NCBI GenBank assembly: GCA_964495575.1
Contig: CAZBVS010000014.1
Location: 1 to 16,149, forward strand
DNA from: DATGCT01 sp964495575
GTDB lineage: Bacteria; Patescibacteriota; Minisyncoccia; UBA6257; GWB1-50-10
Length of the DNA stretch: 16,149 bases
Reading direction: 5' to 3'
Every line of letters begins with the position of its first letter. Position 1 is the first letter of the stretch. This document shows, piece by piece, positions 1 to 6,112 of this stretch. A program made the position numbers and the translations under genes. A model generated the notes under the pieces. It saw only the letters and a program-made list of their open reading frames with translations. It was not told where the DNA came from and did not search any database.

Positions 1-1
1 A

Positions 2-1528
2 GAGCTTGATCCAGGAGAACATTCCTTGAAAGTTAGCAAGAAAGGTTATCTTTCTTACCAGACTAATTTTTGTGTTGATGAAGAAGATGATAGTCTGGAT
101 TTTCCGGTAGTTTTGGAAGCTGTTAAGGACACAACTATTAAACCAGATTTTGGAGAAGTGTATGTTAGCTTGAACGTTAAGGCTAATATTCAGATCAAGA
201 AGGTTAAGACAAAAAGCTTGGTAGTAGATACCCTTGCAAAAGAACTTTATACAGTTCTTGAAAAAGGAATCTACAATTTATTAGTTTCTAAGCCAGGCTA
301 CACTTCTTTTGAGGAAGGTTTCCAGGTGTCAGATTCTACATCGAAAATTTTCAATGTTGATTTAGAAAAACTGGACTCTGATTCTTTGTGGATTAGAACT
401 AATGTTCCTGAAAAAGATACTGTTGATAGTGATATAGGGATAAGCTGGGAAGCCACAGAAGGTTCTTCAGTTCATATATCACCTCAGATAGGAGATGTCA
501 GTAACAAAGGAAAAGCGGTTTTGAGTTTTAGTAATCCTGGTAATAAGGTGGTAACCTTCTTGGTTGAAAAGAATGATCTTTCTTTAGTTCATCAAGATAC
601 AATTCAGATTGTTTCTGGTAGTGTATCGGATTTGTTTTTAGATTTTGATATTTTAGAAGACACGGTGGAGATAGATGATTATGCTTCATTGGTTTGGAAA
701 TCTAATGCAGATTACGTAAGTTTCAACCACGGAATTAAAGATAAATCTGCTTCCGGGAAAACCACAATTTCATTTGCAGAAACGGGTGAAGAGATAATTG
801 TCTGCACAGCGATAAGAGGAGACGATTCTTTGGTTAAGTCTGATACGGTGGTTGTAATTGAGAGCAGTCCTGGTTTACCCACCTTTGAGTTAGGAGTTAA
901 TAATTCGGAGGTTAAGCGGGGAAGTTCGTTTAGATTGTATTGGAATTCTGATGAAGCTGACTCTGTTTCGATAAATGTAGTTTCTAATCCTGGTTTAAAT
1001 GGAAGTATTAATCTTTCATTTGATAAGATTGGACAGAAGTTGATTAGAGGCTATGCGTATAATGAGTCTGGGTCAGTGAAAGACTCGGTTGTGATTGAAA
1101 TTGTTCCGGAGGACCTTGTTTTTGATACTGATGTGTCAGTTGCTAATAAATCAGGCTCAATGGTTTATTACGGTGCTGTTGAGGCAAATATTGATACTTC
1201 TGCATATTATCGATTGTATGCGGAGGTGGAATATGATACCTCAGAAAATAACGAAAGCTTCTTTATTCAGGTTGCTCATGGAATGGAAACAGAGACACCA
1301 ACGGATCCAAACTTATTGGATATGTACAGAATTTTGATTGATGATAGAGATATTGATGGAAAGTCAACCAGAAATTGTGGAGAGTTTTGGATGGAGAAGG
1401 GTGATAACCTTATTGATCTGTACCATTATGGACAGATTGCAGGGAATCATCCAGACTTTGTTCAGGGTTCTTTACTCTATGACGAGGTTGTTATTAAAAG
1501 ATTTATTATTGAGTGGGTAAATTATTAA
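2..1528 (+). CDS. PEGA / Ig-like repeat surface protein, 5'-truncated by the window
   Basis: The reading frame is open to the left edge, so the gene is partial. A TTG at 26 opens the frame but is probably internal, because the residues before it (LDPGEHS) belong to a PEGA repeat. Numbering from that TTG, a second PEGA-like repeat lies near 43-115 (GIYNLLVSKPGY). Three related beta-sandwich repeats follow at about 121-196, 203-279 and 287-360; each has a central Trp, a G-x(n)-SF strand and a closing D-T/S-V-x-I. A different C-terminal domain of about 140 residues (361-500) has no family I can name. PEGA domains occur in surface proteins, so an extracellular or cell-wall role is likely (inference). 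No C-terminal membrane segment or sorting signal is visible. A strong terminator follows 14 bases after the stop. The exact function is unknown. Confidence 0.85.
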   Translation, partial: ELDPGEHSLKVSKKGYLSYQTNFCVDEEDDSLDFPVVLEAVKDTTIKPDFGEVYVSLNVKANIQIKKVKTKSLVVDTLAKELYTVLEKGIYNLLVSKPGYTSFEEGFQVSDSTSKIFNVDLEKLDSDSLWIRTNVPEKDTVDSDIGISWEATEGSSVHISPQIGDVSNKGKAVLSFSNPGNKVVTFLVEKNDLSLVHQDTIQIVSGSVSDLFLDFDILEDTVEIDDYASLVWKSNADYVSFNHGIKDKSASGKTTISFAETGEEIIVCTAIRGDDSLVKSDTVVVIESSPGLPTFELGVNNSEVKRGSSFRLYWNSDEADSVSINVVSNPGLNGSINLSFDKIGQKLIRGYAYNESGSVKDSVVIEIVPEDLVFDTDVSVANKSGSMVYYGAVEANIDTSAYYRLYAEVEYDTSENNESFFIQVAHGMETETPTDPNLLDMYRILIDDRDIDGKSTRNCGEFWMEKGDNLIDLYHYGQIAGNHPDFVQGSLLYDEVVIKRFIIEWVNY

Positions 1529-1542
1529 ATTTATTCACCTTT

Positions 1543-1569
1543 AGCCCCTTAGAGATAAGGGGCTTTTTT
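1543..1569 (+). terminator. Intrinsic terminator after the PEGA/Ig-like gene
   Basis: An 8-bp perfect stem (AGCCCCTT, 1543-1550, with AAGGGGCT, 1557-1564) closes a 6-nt loop and runs into six T's (1564-1569). It ends the upstream transcript just before the next promoter. Confidence 0.92.
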
Positions 1570-1571
1570 AT

Positions 1572-1599
1572 TTGACAAATGTTTATTTTTCTGTATAAT
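1572..1599 (+). promoter_or_regulatory. Consensus sigma-70 promoter for the 911-aa surface protein
   Basis: A perfect TTGACA -35 (1572-1577) and a perfect TATAAT -10 (1594-1599) are separated by 16 bp. This is the strongest promoter in the window. It sits immediately after the previous terminator and should start transcription near 1606, giving a leader of about 50 nt that contains an inverted repeat. Confidence 0.9.
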
Positions 1600-1601
1600 A
1601 T

Positions 1602-1644
1602 ATTTAGTGTTATATGTTCGTCTATTTTATAAATAACACTAAAT
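1602..1644 (+). repeat. 12-bp perfect inverted repeat in the 5' leader of the 911-aa gene
   Basis: Left arm ATTTAGTGTTAT (1602-1613) and right arm ATAACACTAAAT (1633-1644) are exact reverse complements around a 19-nt spacer. The left arm begins two bases after the -10 box and spans the expected start point; the right arm ends 13 bases before the ATG. It could be a 5' mRNA stem-loop that protects the transcript or limits ribosome access, or an operator for a dimeric repressor. No T-tract follows, so it is not a terminator. Confidence 0.75.
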
Positions 1645-1657
1645 TTAAATAAAAAAT

Positions 1658-4393
1658 ATGTTTAAAACAAATAAAATACTATTTATAGCGATTGTTTTTG
1701 TTATCGGTTTAATGTTTATCTCAACCGATGTTCTTGCGGCTGGAACCTCTCCAACAGCGGAGGCTGGCCCGGATAAAGAAGTGTATGAAAATGATCAAGT
1801 AATATTGGATGGTTCAGCAAGTGATCCTGATTCATCCGGTTTAACATACAGCTGGAGTTGTAATGGGGGTAGTTTGTCCGAATCTGACACTTTGACCCCA
1901 ACATTTAATGCGCCGTCAGTGTCTGTAGATACTACATATATTTGTACGTTAACTGTAAGTGATGGAGATTCTATAGATCGGGACGGAGTTAATGTTTTAG
2001 TAAAAGAAGGGACAGCGAATAATCCTCCTGAGATTACCAGTATTACTGGTGATACTGAGGTAGATGAAGGAGGGACTGTTTCTTTGTCTGCATCTGTAAA
2101 TGATGTAGATGGGGATCAGTTGAGATATAGTTGGAGCTGTAATAATGGTTCAGTATCAGATTCACATAGTTTAGATACAACCTTTAACGCACCATCTGTA
2201 AATACAGATACTAATGTTATCTGTACTTTTAGAGTGCGTGATAATGAGTCTTCTGACTCTGATAATGTAAATATATTAGTTAAAGACAGCGGAGCTCCTA
2301 ATACTGCTCCAACAGCAGATGCAGGGAGTGATGTAGAAGTATATGAGGATAATCAGATTAGCTTGAGTGGTTCAGCAAGTGATCCTGATTCATCTAATTT
2401 AACATACAGTTGGAGTTGTAACGGAGGTAGTTTGTCTGATTCTGATACTTTGAGCCCGGTTTTTGATGCCCCGGCAGTATCAGCAGATACTACACATATT
2501 TGTACTTTGACTGTAAGTGACGGGAGTTTGAGTGACTCTGATTCTGTTAATGTGCTGGTGAAGAACAGGGTGATTCCTGAGTTAGTGGTAGTTACCGATG
2601 TAGCAAGCAACGTTGATAAAACCTCAGTAAGATTAAACGGAGAGGTTAGAGATTTTGGAGGAGATAATGAGGTGGATGTTTGGTTTGAGTATGGCACTAC
2701 TGATTCATATGGAAAGACTACTTCTAAGGTTGGTTTATCTAACCCTGGTTCTTTTGAATGGGATTTATCTAATCTTTCAGAAGATACCTCTTATCATTTC
2801 AGAGCTGTAGCGGAAAACTTTAAGGGAGTTAAATTTGGAGTGGATAGAGAGTTTAGAACTGAGTCTGGTGATAATGAAGGTGGTTCCACAACTTATTATT
2901 ACCGAAGTTATTACCCCAGTGGAGAAAAGATTAATAATCCGCCAAATATTGATGCGGGGTCGATTTTAAATATTGTAGAGAATGAAAGTAAAGTCATAGA
3001 AGCTAACTCTTATGACCCGGAAGGAGATAGACTTACTTACGATTGGAGTTGTGATGGTGGTAGCTTATCTAATAGTCATGTTTTGAAACCTGTTTTTTAT
3101 GCCCCATCAGTTAGTGAAGATCAGACATATCATTGTAGTGTTACAGTAGAGGATGAGGATAATAATATTGACTCTGATTCCATGATTATCTTTGTTAAGG
3201 ATAGCGTTACCAAAGCAAGGGTAGATACAAAAGAAGCCACCAAGGTTACTAACAGCAAGGCTGTGTTAAACGGCCAGGTTAAGGATTTGGGTGGTGGTGA
3301 TAATGCTGAGGTATGGTTTGAATGGGGGAGAACTGATGACTATGGAAATGTTACCCAGAAGATGACAAAAAGTGAGACAGGAGAGTTTAGTGTTGAGTTA
3401 AAGAATCTTGTACGAGATGGAATTTATAATTTCAGAGCAGTTATTGAGAATGATAAAGGCGTTCATTATGGAGGAAACAGATTCTTTAAGACAAAAGATG
3501 AAGATTATAAATCAGGGCCGGTAGTAGATGCAGGTCTTGATAAGGAGGTTTTTGAGAATGAAAGCGTTACTTTAAATGGTTCTGCTTATGATTCTGATGG
3601 TCGGATTGCTATTAATTCCTGGGGTTGTTTAAGAGGAACCTTAGTAAATGGTAATTCTAAGAATCCAACATATAAGGCACCAAGCGTGACAAAAAATATT
3701 TATGATACCTGTGTGTTTTCTGCCACAGATAATGATGGGTTGATTAGCTCGGATAGTATGGTTGTTTTGGTTAAGAATACTGGATATACCGGCGTTCAGT
3801 CATTGATTGATGTGAAAGAAGACCAGGAGTTAATTAAGGTAGAGAAGTGGGTAAGAAATGTTTCTCGAGGAGATGATAAGTGGAGCAAGGATCAGGTGGA
3901 AGCGCATCCTTCTGATGTTTTGGAGTTTAAAATTGAGATTACTTCTGATAGCAGTGAGGTGGTAAGAGATATTAGCGTGAAGGATAATCTTCCGATAGAG
4001 TTTATCTTTCAGAATGATCTTAAGGTAGATGGAAGGTCTGATGTAAGGAATATTTCTGAAAATGAAGTTGGTGTAGGTGACTTAGCTTCAGGGAAAACAA
4101 GAGAGCTGGTCTTTTCTGTGAAGCTAAAATCAAAAGAAAGTTTTGAGAATAAGACTACTAACTTAGTTAACTCTGCGATGGTGTTTAATAATAAAGATTC
4201 TGAGTCAGATACAGCCTCAGTCTTAGTTAAGAAACCAGTATCTTTGTTTGCTATACTAAGTCTTGGTTTGTTAGGAGGAGGTTGTGATTTGAGTACACTT
4301 TTGATTGTATTGTTTGCAATTATAGTGTTAGCACTTGGTTATCTATTTTATTCCAAAAGATTAGCTTTTGTGAAGAGGGTGGATATTGAGTAA
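1658..4393 (+). CDS. Secreted, membrane-anchored Ig/PKD-like multidomain surface protein
   Basis: 911 residues. An N-terminal signal peptide (about 1-28, cleavage likely after VLA-A) is followed by Ig/PKD-like domains at about 31-117, 124-210 and 217-303, a fibronectin-III-like domain (about 308-402), a fourth Ig/PKD domain (about 427-515), a second FN3-like domain (about 518-613) and a fifth Ig/PKD domain (about 619-707). A DUF11-like domain (about 750-858) comes next, and a C-terminal hydrophobic segment (about 878-898) ends in a basic tail, so the protein should be anchored with its bulk outside. The Ig/PKD domains share a YSWSC core and a second Cys in an ICTLTV-like strand: C68/C96, C161/C189, C254/C282, C465/C493 and C657/C685, always 28 apart. 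Disulfides are inferred from this. Adhesion or an S-layer-like coat are possible roles. It has its own promoter and terminator and no clear Shine-Dalgarno. Confidence 0.92.
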   Translation: MFKTNKILFIAIVFVIGLMFISTDVLAAGTSPTAEAGPDKEVYENDQVILDGSASDPDSSGLTYSWSCNGGSLSESDTLTPTFNAPSVSVDTTYICTLTVSDGDSIDRDGVNVLVKEGTANNPPEITSITGDTEVDEGGTVSLSASVNDVDGDQLRYSWSCNNGSVSDSHSLDTTFNAPSVNTDTNVICTFRVRDNESSDSDNVNILVKDSGAPNTAPTADAGSDVEVYEDNQISLSGSASDPDSSNLTYSWSCNGGSLSDSDTLSPVFDAPAVSADTTHICTLTVSDGSLSDSDSVNVLVKNRVIPELVVVTDVASNVDKTSVRLNGEVRDFGGDNEVDVWFEYGTTDSYGKTTSKVGLSNPGSFEWDLSNLSEDTSYHFRAVAENFKGVKFGVDREFRTESGDNEGGSTTYYYRSYYPSGEKINNPPNIDAGSILNIVENESKVIEANSYDPEGDRLTYDWSCDGGSLSNSHVLKPVFYAPSVSEDQTYHCSVTVEDEDNNIDSDSMIIFVKDSVTKARVDTKEATKVTNSKAVLNGQVKDLGGGDNAEVWFEWGRTDDYGNVTQKMTKSETGEFSVELKNLVRDGIYNFRAVIENDKGVHYGGNRFFKTKDEDYKSGPVVDAGLDKEVFENESVTLNGSAYDSDGRIAINSWGCLRGTLVNGNSKNPTYKAPSVTKNIYDTCVFSATDNDGLISSDSMVVLVKNTGYTGVQSLIDVKEDQELIKVEKWVRNVSRGDDKWSKDQVEAHPSDVLEFKIEITSDSSEVVRDISVKDNLPIEFIFQNDLKVDGRSDVRNISENEVGVGDLASGKTRELVFSVKLKSKESFENKTTNLVNSAMVFNNKDSESDTASVLVKKPVSLFAILSLGLLGGGCDLSTLLIVLFAIIVLALGYLFYSKRLAFVKRVDIE
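1811..2438 (+). repeat. Near-identical internal DNA repeat within the surface-protein gene
   Basis: The stretch from 1811 to about 1880 recurs at 2369 to about 2438, offset 558 bp (two 93-codon domain units). The first 26 bases are identical and the next ~43 differ at about seven positions, mostly silent. Domain 2 between them is much more diverged. This points to recent duplication or gene conversion between domains 1 and 3. Confidence 0.85.
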
Positions 4394-4412
4394 ATGAGGT
4401 TTAGATAAAAGG

Positions 4413-4447
4413 TATGGAGGGATTGGAAAATCCCTCCATATTTTTAT
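4413..4447 (+). terminator. Intrinsic terminator after the surface-protein gene
   Basis: A perfect 12-bp stem (TATGGAGGGATT, 4413-4424, with AATCCCTCCATA, 4429-4440) is capped by a GGAA tetraloop of the GNRA class and followed by five T's (4441-4445). It separates the surface-protein gene from the tRNA gene. Confidence 0.93.
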
Positions 4448-4454
4448 AAGGGGG

Positions 4455-4482
4455 TTGTAAAATTTTTTTAAATTGATAGAAT
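4455..4482 (+). promoter_or_regulatory. Probable promoter of the tRNA-Asn gene
   Basis: TTGTAA (4455-4460) and TAGAAT (4477-4482) are separated by 16 bp, placing the start near 4489, just upstream of the tRNA 5' end at 4493. Both boxes are one mismatch or more from consensus, so this is a moderate call supported by position. Confidence 0.55.
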
Positions 4483-4492
4483 TGAAAAGCAA

Positions 4493-4758
4493 TCCGGGGT
4501 AGTTCAGTGGTAGAACGGGTCCCTGTCGTTTAGGCAGCTTCTATGGGAAACCGTAGTTGCAAACCAGGTGAATTCAGGGAAGCCCTTATGGGGTAATCCT
4601 GAGCCAAGCCTTAATTTTTAAGTTGAGGAAGGTGCAGAGACTTATAGCGCCTGGCACCTAAGTTTTGGAGAATATGGTGATGAGATAGTCCATGCCTTTT
4701 GGTAACAAAAGGATTACATGTAAGGATCATGCCGCCGGTTCGAACCCGGCCCCCGGAG
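4493..4758 (+). tRNA. tRNA-Asn (anticodon GUU), split by a group I intron
   Basis: Exons are 4493-4526 and 4721-4758. Joined, they give a full cloverleaf: acceptor TCCGGGG (4493-4499) with CCCCGGA (4751-4757) and discriminator G (4758); D stem GTTC/GAAC (4502-4505/4513-4516); anticodon stem GGTCC (4518-4522) with GGATC (4724-4728), containing one G-U pair; loop CTGTTAA with anticodon GUU (G4525, T4526, T4721); variable loop ATGCC; T stem GCCGG/CCGGC around TTCGAAC. The U1-A72 pair, G73 and the CUGUUAA loop all match bacterial tRNA-Asn as I know it. The 3' CCA is not encoded (GCAAG follows), so a CCA-adding enzyme is needed. Unspliced, the anticodon region would read GTC and mimic tRNA-Asp, so simple scanners may miss or misname this gene. 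Confidence 0.93.
4527..4720 (+). ncRNA. Group I self-splicing intron in the tRNA-Asn anticodon
   Basis: 194 nt, inserted between anticodon bases 35 and 36. The 5' exon ends in U (4526) and the intron ends in G (4720), as group I introns do. Helices I can trace: P1 CUGU (4523-4526) with GCAG (4534-4537), with the U-G pair at the splice site; P2 4541-4546/4551-4556 with a GAAA loop; P3 4564-4570/4648-4654; P4 4574-4579/4597-4602; P5 4582-4585/4591-4594; P6a 4609-4614/4623-4628; P7 4639-4642/4687-4690; P8 4655-4658/4676-4679; P9 4695-4701/4706-4712 with a GUAA loop. A P10 pairing of 3'-exon UAAG (4721-4724) with UUUA (4529-4532) is also present. The P, Q, R and S core elements are recognisable (S is AGATAGTCC). 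There is no homing endonuclease ORF. Size, position and core suggest subgroup IC3 (inference). Confidence 0.92.
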
Positions 4759-4772
4759 CAAGGAATAAAACT

Positions 4773-4796
4773 AGAACCCCCTTGCGGGGTTCTTTT
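4773..4796 (+). terminator. Intrinsic terminator after tRNA-Asn
   Basis: An 8-bp stem (AGAACCCC, 4773-4780, with GGGGTTCT, 4786-4793) around loop CTTGC is followed by T's to 4796. The extended -10 promoter of the next gene begins in the same T-tract, so terminator and promoter share sequence. Confidence 0.85.
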
Positions 4797-4804
4797 GTTA
4801 TAAT
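4796..4804 (+). promoter_or_regulatory. Extended -10 promoter of the HD-domain gene, leaderless
   Basis: TGTTATAAT (4796-4804) matches the extended -10 TGnTATAAT. No -35 is possible because the terminator stem occupies that region. The ATG at 4811 lies 6 nt downstream, about where transcription should begin, so the mRNA is predicted to be leaderless. No Shine-Dalgarno is present. Confidence 0.8.
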
Positions 4805-4810
4805 AAAAGC

Positions 4811-5365
4811 ATGGAAAGGAACAAAGCATTAAATTTATTAAAAGATAATCTTAATAAGGATAATTTGGTTAAACATAGCTTGGCTGTAGAAGCAGCGATG
4901 AAAGAGCTTGCTGATTATTTTGATGAAGATGTTGATAAATGGGGAATCTGTGGTTTATTACATGATATTGATTATGAAAAGACTAAGGGTGATTTGGAGA
5001 CTCATTCTAAGGTGGGTAGTGAAATGTTGAGAGAGTGGGGTTTTGAAGAAGAGATTTGTGATGCGGTTTTGTCTCATAATGGAGCTCATGGAGTAGAGCC
5101 TGAAACCTTGATGGCTAAATCTTTGTATTGTGCTGATTCTTTGACAGGATTGATTGTGGCGGCGACGCTTGTTTTACCTTCAAAAAGAGTAAGTGATTTG
5201 AAGGTAAAAAATGTTTTAAATCGTTTTAAGGAAAAAGATTTTGCCAGTAGTGTTAATAGAGAAAACATTAAACAGTGTGAAAGTTTGTTAGGATTAGACT
5301 TAGAAGAGTTTGTAGGAATTATTTTGAGATCTATGCAGAAAATATCTGAGGATTTAGGTTTGTGA
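4811..5365 (+). CDS. HD-domain (HDIG-type) metal-dependent phosphohydrolase
   Basis: 184 residues, cytoplasmic, with no signal or membrane segment. The HD fold is seen from its metal ligands in order: H22 (VKHSLAV), H51-D52 (LLHDIDY), H65, H89 (LSHNG) and D109 (YCADSLTG). HD proteins are divalent-metal phosphohydrolases acting on nucleotides or phosphoesters; the substrate cannot be read from sequence. The helix after D109 (LIVAATLVLP) is typical of small HDIG proteins found in Patescibacteria and Firmicutes. The C-terminal ~60 residues are helical and charged. The ATG at 4811 is chosen because it lies exactly 6 nt from a strong -10. The stop codon TGA (5363-5365) is itself part of the next gene's extended -10, an unusually tight arrangement. 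Confidence 0.9.
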   Translation: MERNKALNLLKDNLNKDNLVKHSLAVEAAMKELADYFDEDVDKWGICGLLHDIDYEKTKGDLETHSKVGSEMLREWGFEEEICDAVLSHNGAHGVEPETLMAKSLYCADSLTGLIVAATLVLPSKRVSDLKVKNVLNRFKEKDFASSVNRENIKQCESLLGLDLEEFVGIILRSMQKISEDLGL

Positions 5366-5371
5366 TATAAT
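5363..5371 (+). promoter_or_regulatory. Extended -10 promoter overlapping the HD gene stop codon
   Basis: TGATATAAT (5363-5371) matches TGnTATAAT. Its TGA is the stop codon of the HD-domain gene. The expected start point, about 5377-5380, falls inside the palindrome that follows. Confidence 0.75.
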
Positions 5372-5372
5372 T

Positions 5373-5398
5373 TATCTACTGAGATACCTCAGTAGATA
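5373..5398 (+). repeat. Perfect 11-bp palindrome upstream of the AbrB-like gene (candidate operator)
   Basis: TATCTACTGAG (5373-5383) and CTCAGTAGATA (5388-5398) are exact reverse complements separated by ATAC. The repeat starts one base after the -10 and covers the expected transcription start. No T-tract follows (CTACGTATTT), so it is not a terminator. Placed between promoter and start of a DNA-binding protein, it suits an autoregulatory operator; a 5' stem-loop is the alternative. Confidence 0.8.
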
Positions 5399-5409
5399 TC
5401 TACGTATTT

Positions 5410-5598
5410 ATGAAAACAAGAAGAAAACAAGGAGAAGAGAATATAAGGAAGATTACTAAGGTAGCGGGTGGTTCTAGTTATGGGATTACTTTACCAATTG
5501 AGGTTATTCGTCGTTGGGGATGGAGGGAAAGGCAGAAAGTTAAGTTAATCATTGATGAAGAAGAGAGACAGATAATAATAGAAGATTGGGAGGAATAA
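5410..5598 (+). CDS. AbrB/MazE/SpoVT-type small DNA-binding protein
   Basis: 62 residues. After a basic N-terminal tail (KTRRKQ), residues 13-60 match the swapped-hairpin AbrB fold: the strand KITKVAGGSSYGITLPIEVI resembles the family's K-(V/I)-x(n)-G-x-I-T-(L/I)-P motif, followed by RRWGWREGQ-like turn residues 35-44 and the closing strands KLIIDEEERQIIIED. Members bind DNA as dimers and act as transition-state regulators or as antitoxins. No toxin ORF is adjacent: the next gene, 10 bases on, encodes a membrane protein. An antitoxin role is therefore not supported and a small autoregulated repressor is more likely (inference). There is no Shine-Dalgarno before the ATG. Confidence 0.87.
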   Translation: MKTRRKQGEENIRKITKVAGGSSYGITLPIEVIRRWGWRERQKVKLIIDEEERQIIIEDWEE

Positions 5599-5608
5599 TT
5601 TTAATAAA

Positions 5609-6085
5609 ATGCGTTATTCTATAAAAACAGGGATAGGTTTTGGTTTAACTTCAGGAATTATCACCACTTTAGGATTAATTGTTGGGTTAAGTTCGGGGAC
5701 TCATTCAAAGATTGTGGTAATAGGAGGGATTCTTACTATTGCTGTAGCCGACTCTCTTTCTGATTCTTTGGGTATCCATGTTTCTGAAGAGTCAAAAGGA
5801 GGTAAGAGCTCAAAAAGTATTTGGATGGCTACTGTTTCTACTTTTTTGAGCAAGCTTATTTTTGCGTTGAGTTTTGTGATCCCTGTTTTGTTTTTAGATT
5901 TATCTTTAGCTGTAGTGGTAAGTATGATTTGGGGGTTATTGTTGTTAGGAATATTTAGTTATTATATAGCTCGGGGGAATGGTGATAACCCTTGGAGTGT
6001 AATAGGGGAGCATTTGCTTATAGCTGTGTTGGTTATTGTTGCCACGCATTATATTGGCCGGTGGATTAGCTTATTAGAGGTATAG
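5609..6085 (+). CDS. VIT1/CCC1-like integral membrane protein, short form
   Basis: 158 residues with five predicted membrane segments (about 8-28, 33-55, 75-97, 99-120, 133-153). The first two helices resemble the VIT1/CCC1 iron/manganese transporter family: GLTSGIITTLGLIVGLSSG, then a helix ending in DSLGIHVSEESKG, similar to the family's SMAxGEYxSxxSE. The last helix ends THYIGRW, as in the family. Two differences stand out: the family's Asp in the first helix (DG motif) is S15 here, and the cytosolic metal-binding domain is missing, with only a short linker (about 61-72). It may be a transporter of altered specificity or a diverged membrane protein. It is probably co-transcribed with the AbrB-like gene (10-base gap). 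Confidence 0.72.
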   Translation: MRYSIKTGIGFGLTSGIITTLGLIVGLSSGTHSKIVVIGGILTIAVADSLSDSLGIHVSEESKGGKSSKSIWMATVSTFLSKLIFALSFVIPVLFLDLSLAVVVSMIWGLLLLGIFSYYIARGNGDNPWSVIGEHLLIAVLVIVATHYIGRWISLLEV

Positions 6086-6097
6086 ATTGGTTTTTTA

Positions 6098-6106
6098 TGC
6101 TATGAT
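6098..6106 (+). promoter_or_regulatory. Extended -10 promoter of the cyclophilin gene, leaderless
   Basis: TGCTATGAT (6098-6106) matches TGnTATAAT with one mismatch. The ATG at 6113 is again exactly 6 nt beyond the hexamer, predicting a leaderless transcript. Confidence 0.7.
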
Positions 6107-6112
6107 GTAAGT

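Noticed and set aside
1095..1520. Two short plus-strand ORFs inside the first gene
   Set aside because: They are out of frame with a clearly coding, repeat-structured protein and show no features of their own.
2353..2697. 114-codon minus-strand ORF
   Set aside because: It is the antisense of Ig/PKD domain 3 and the FN3-like domain. Its Ser/Thr/Leu-rich product follows from the plus-strand codons.
4493..4540. tRNA-Asp(GUC) reading of the uninterrupted 5' half
   Set aside because: Without removing the intron no 3' anticodon stem follows, and the spliced form gives GUU with a U1-A72 pair and G73 typical of tRNA-Asn.
4611..4829. 72-codon ORF on the minus strand
   Set aside because: It lies across the tRNA-Asn 3' exon, the intron and a terminator, and its product has no coherent hydrophobic or motif pattern. 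The RNA structures explain the sequence.
5373..5398. Palindrome before the AbrB-like gene read as a terminator for the HD gene
   Set aside because: No T-tract follows and it lies downstream of a good extended -10, so an operator or 5' hairpin fits better.
5410..6085. Toxin-antitoxin pair
   Set aside because: The AbrB-like protein could be an antitoxin, but the neighbouring gene encodes a five-helix membrane protein rather than a toxin family such as MazF or a PIN-domain protein.
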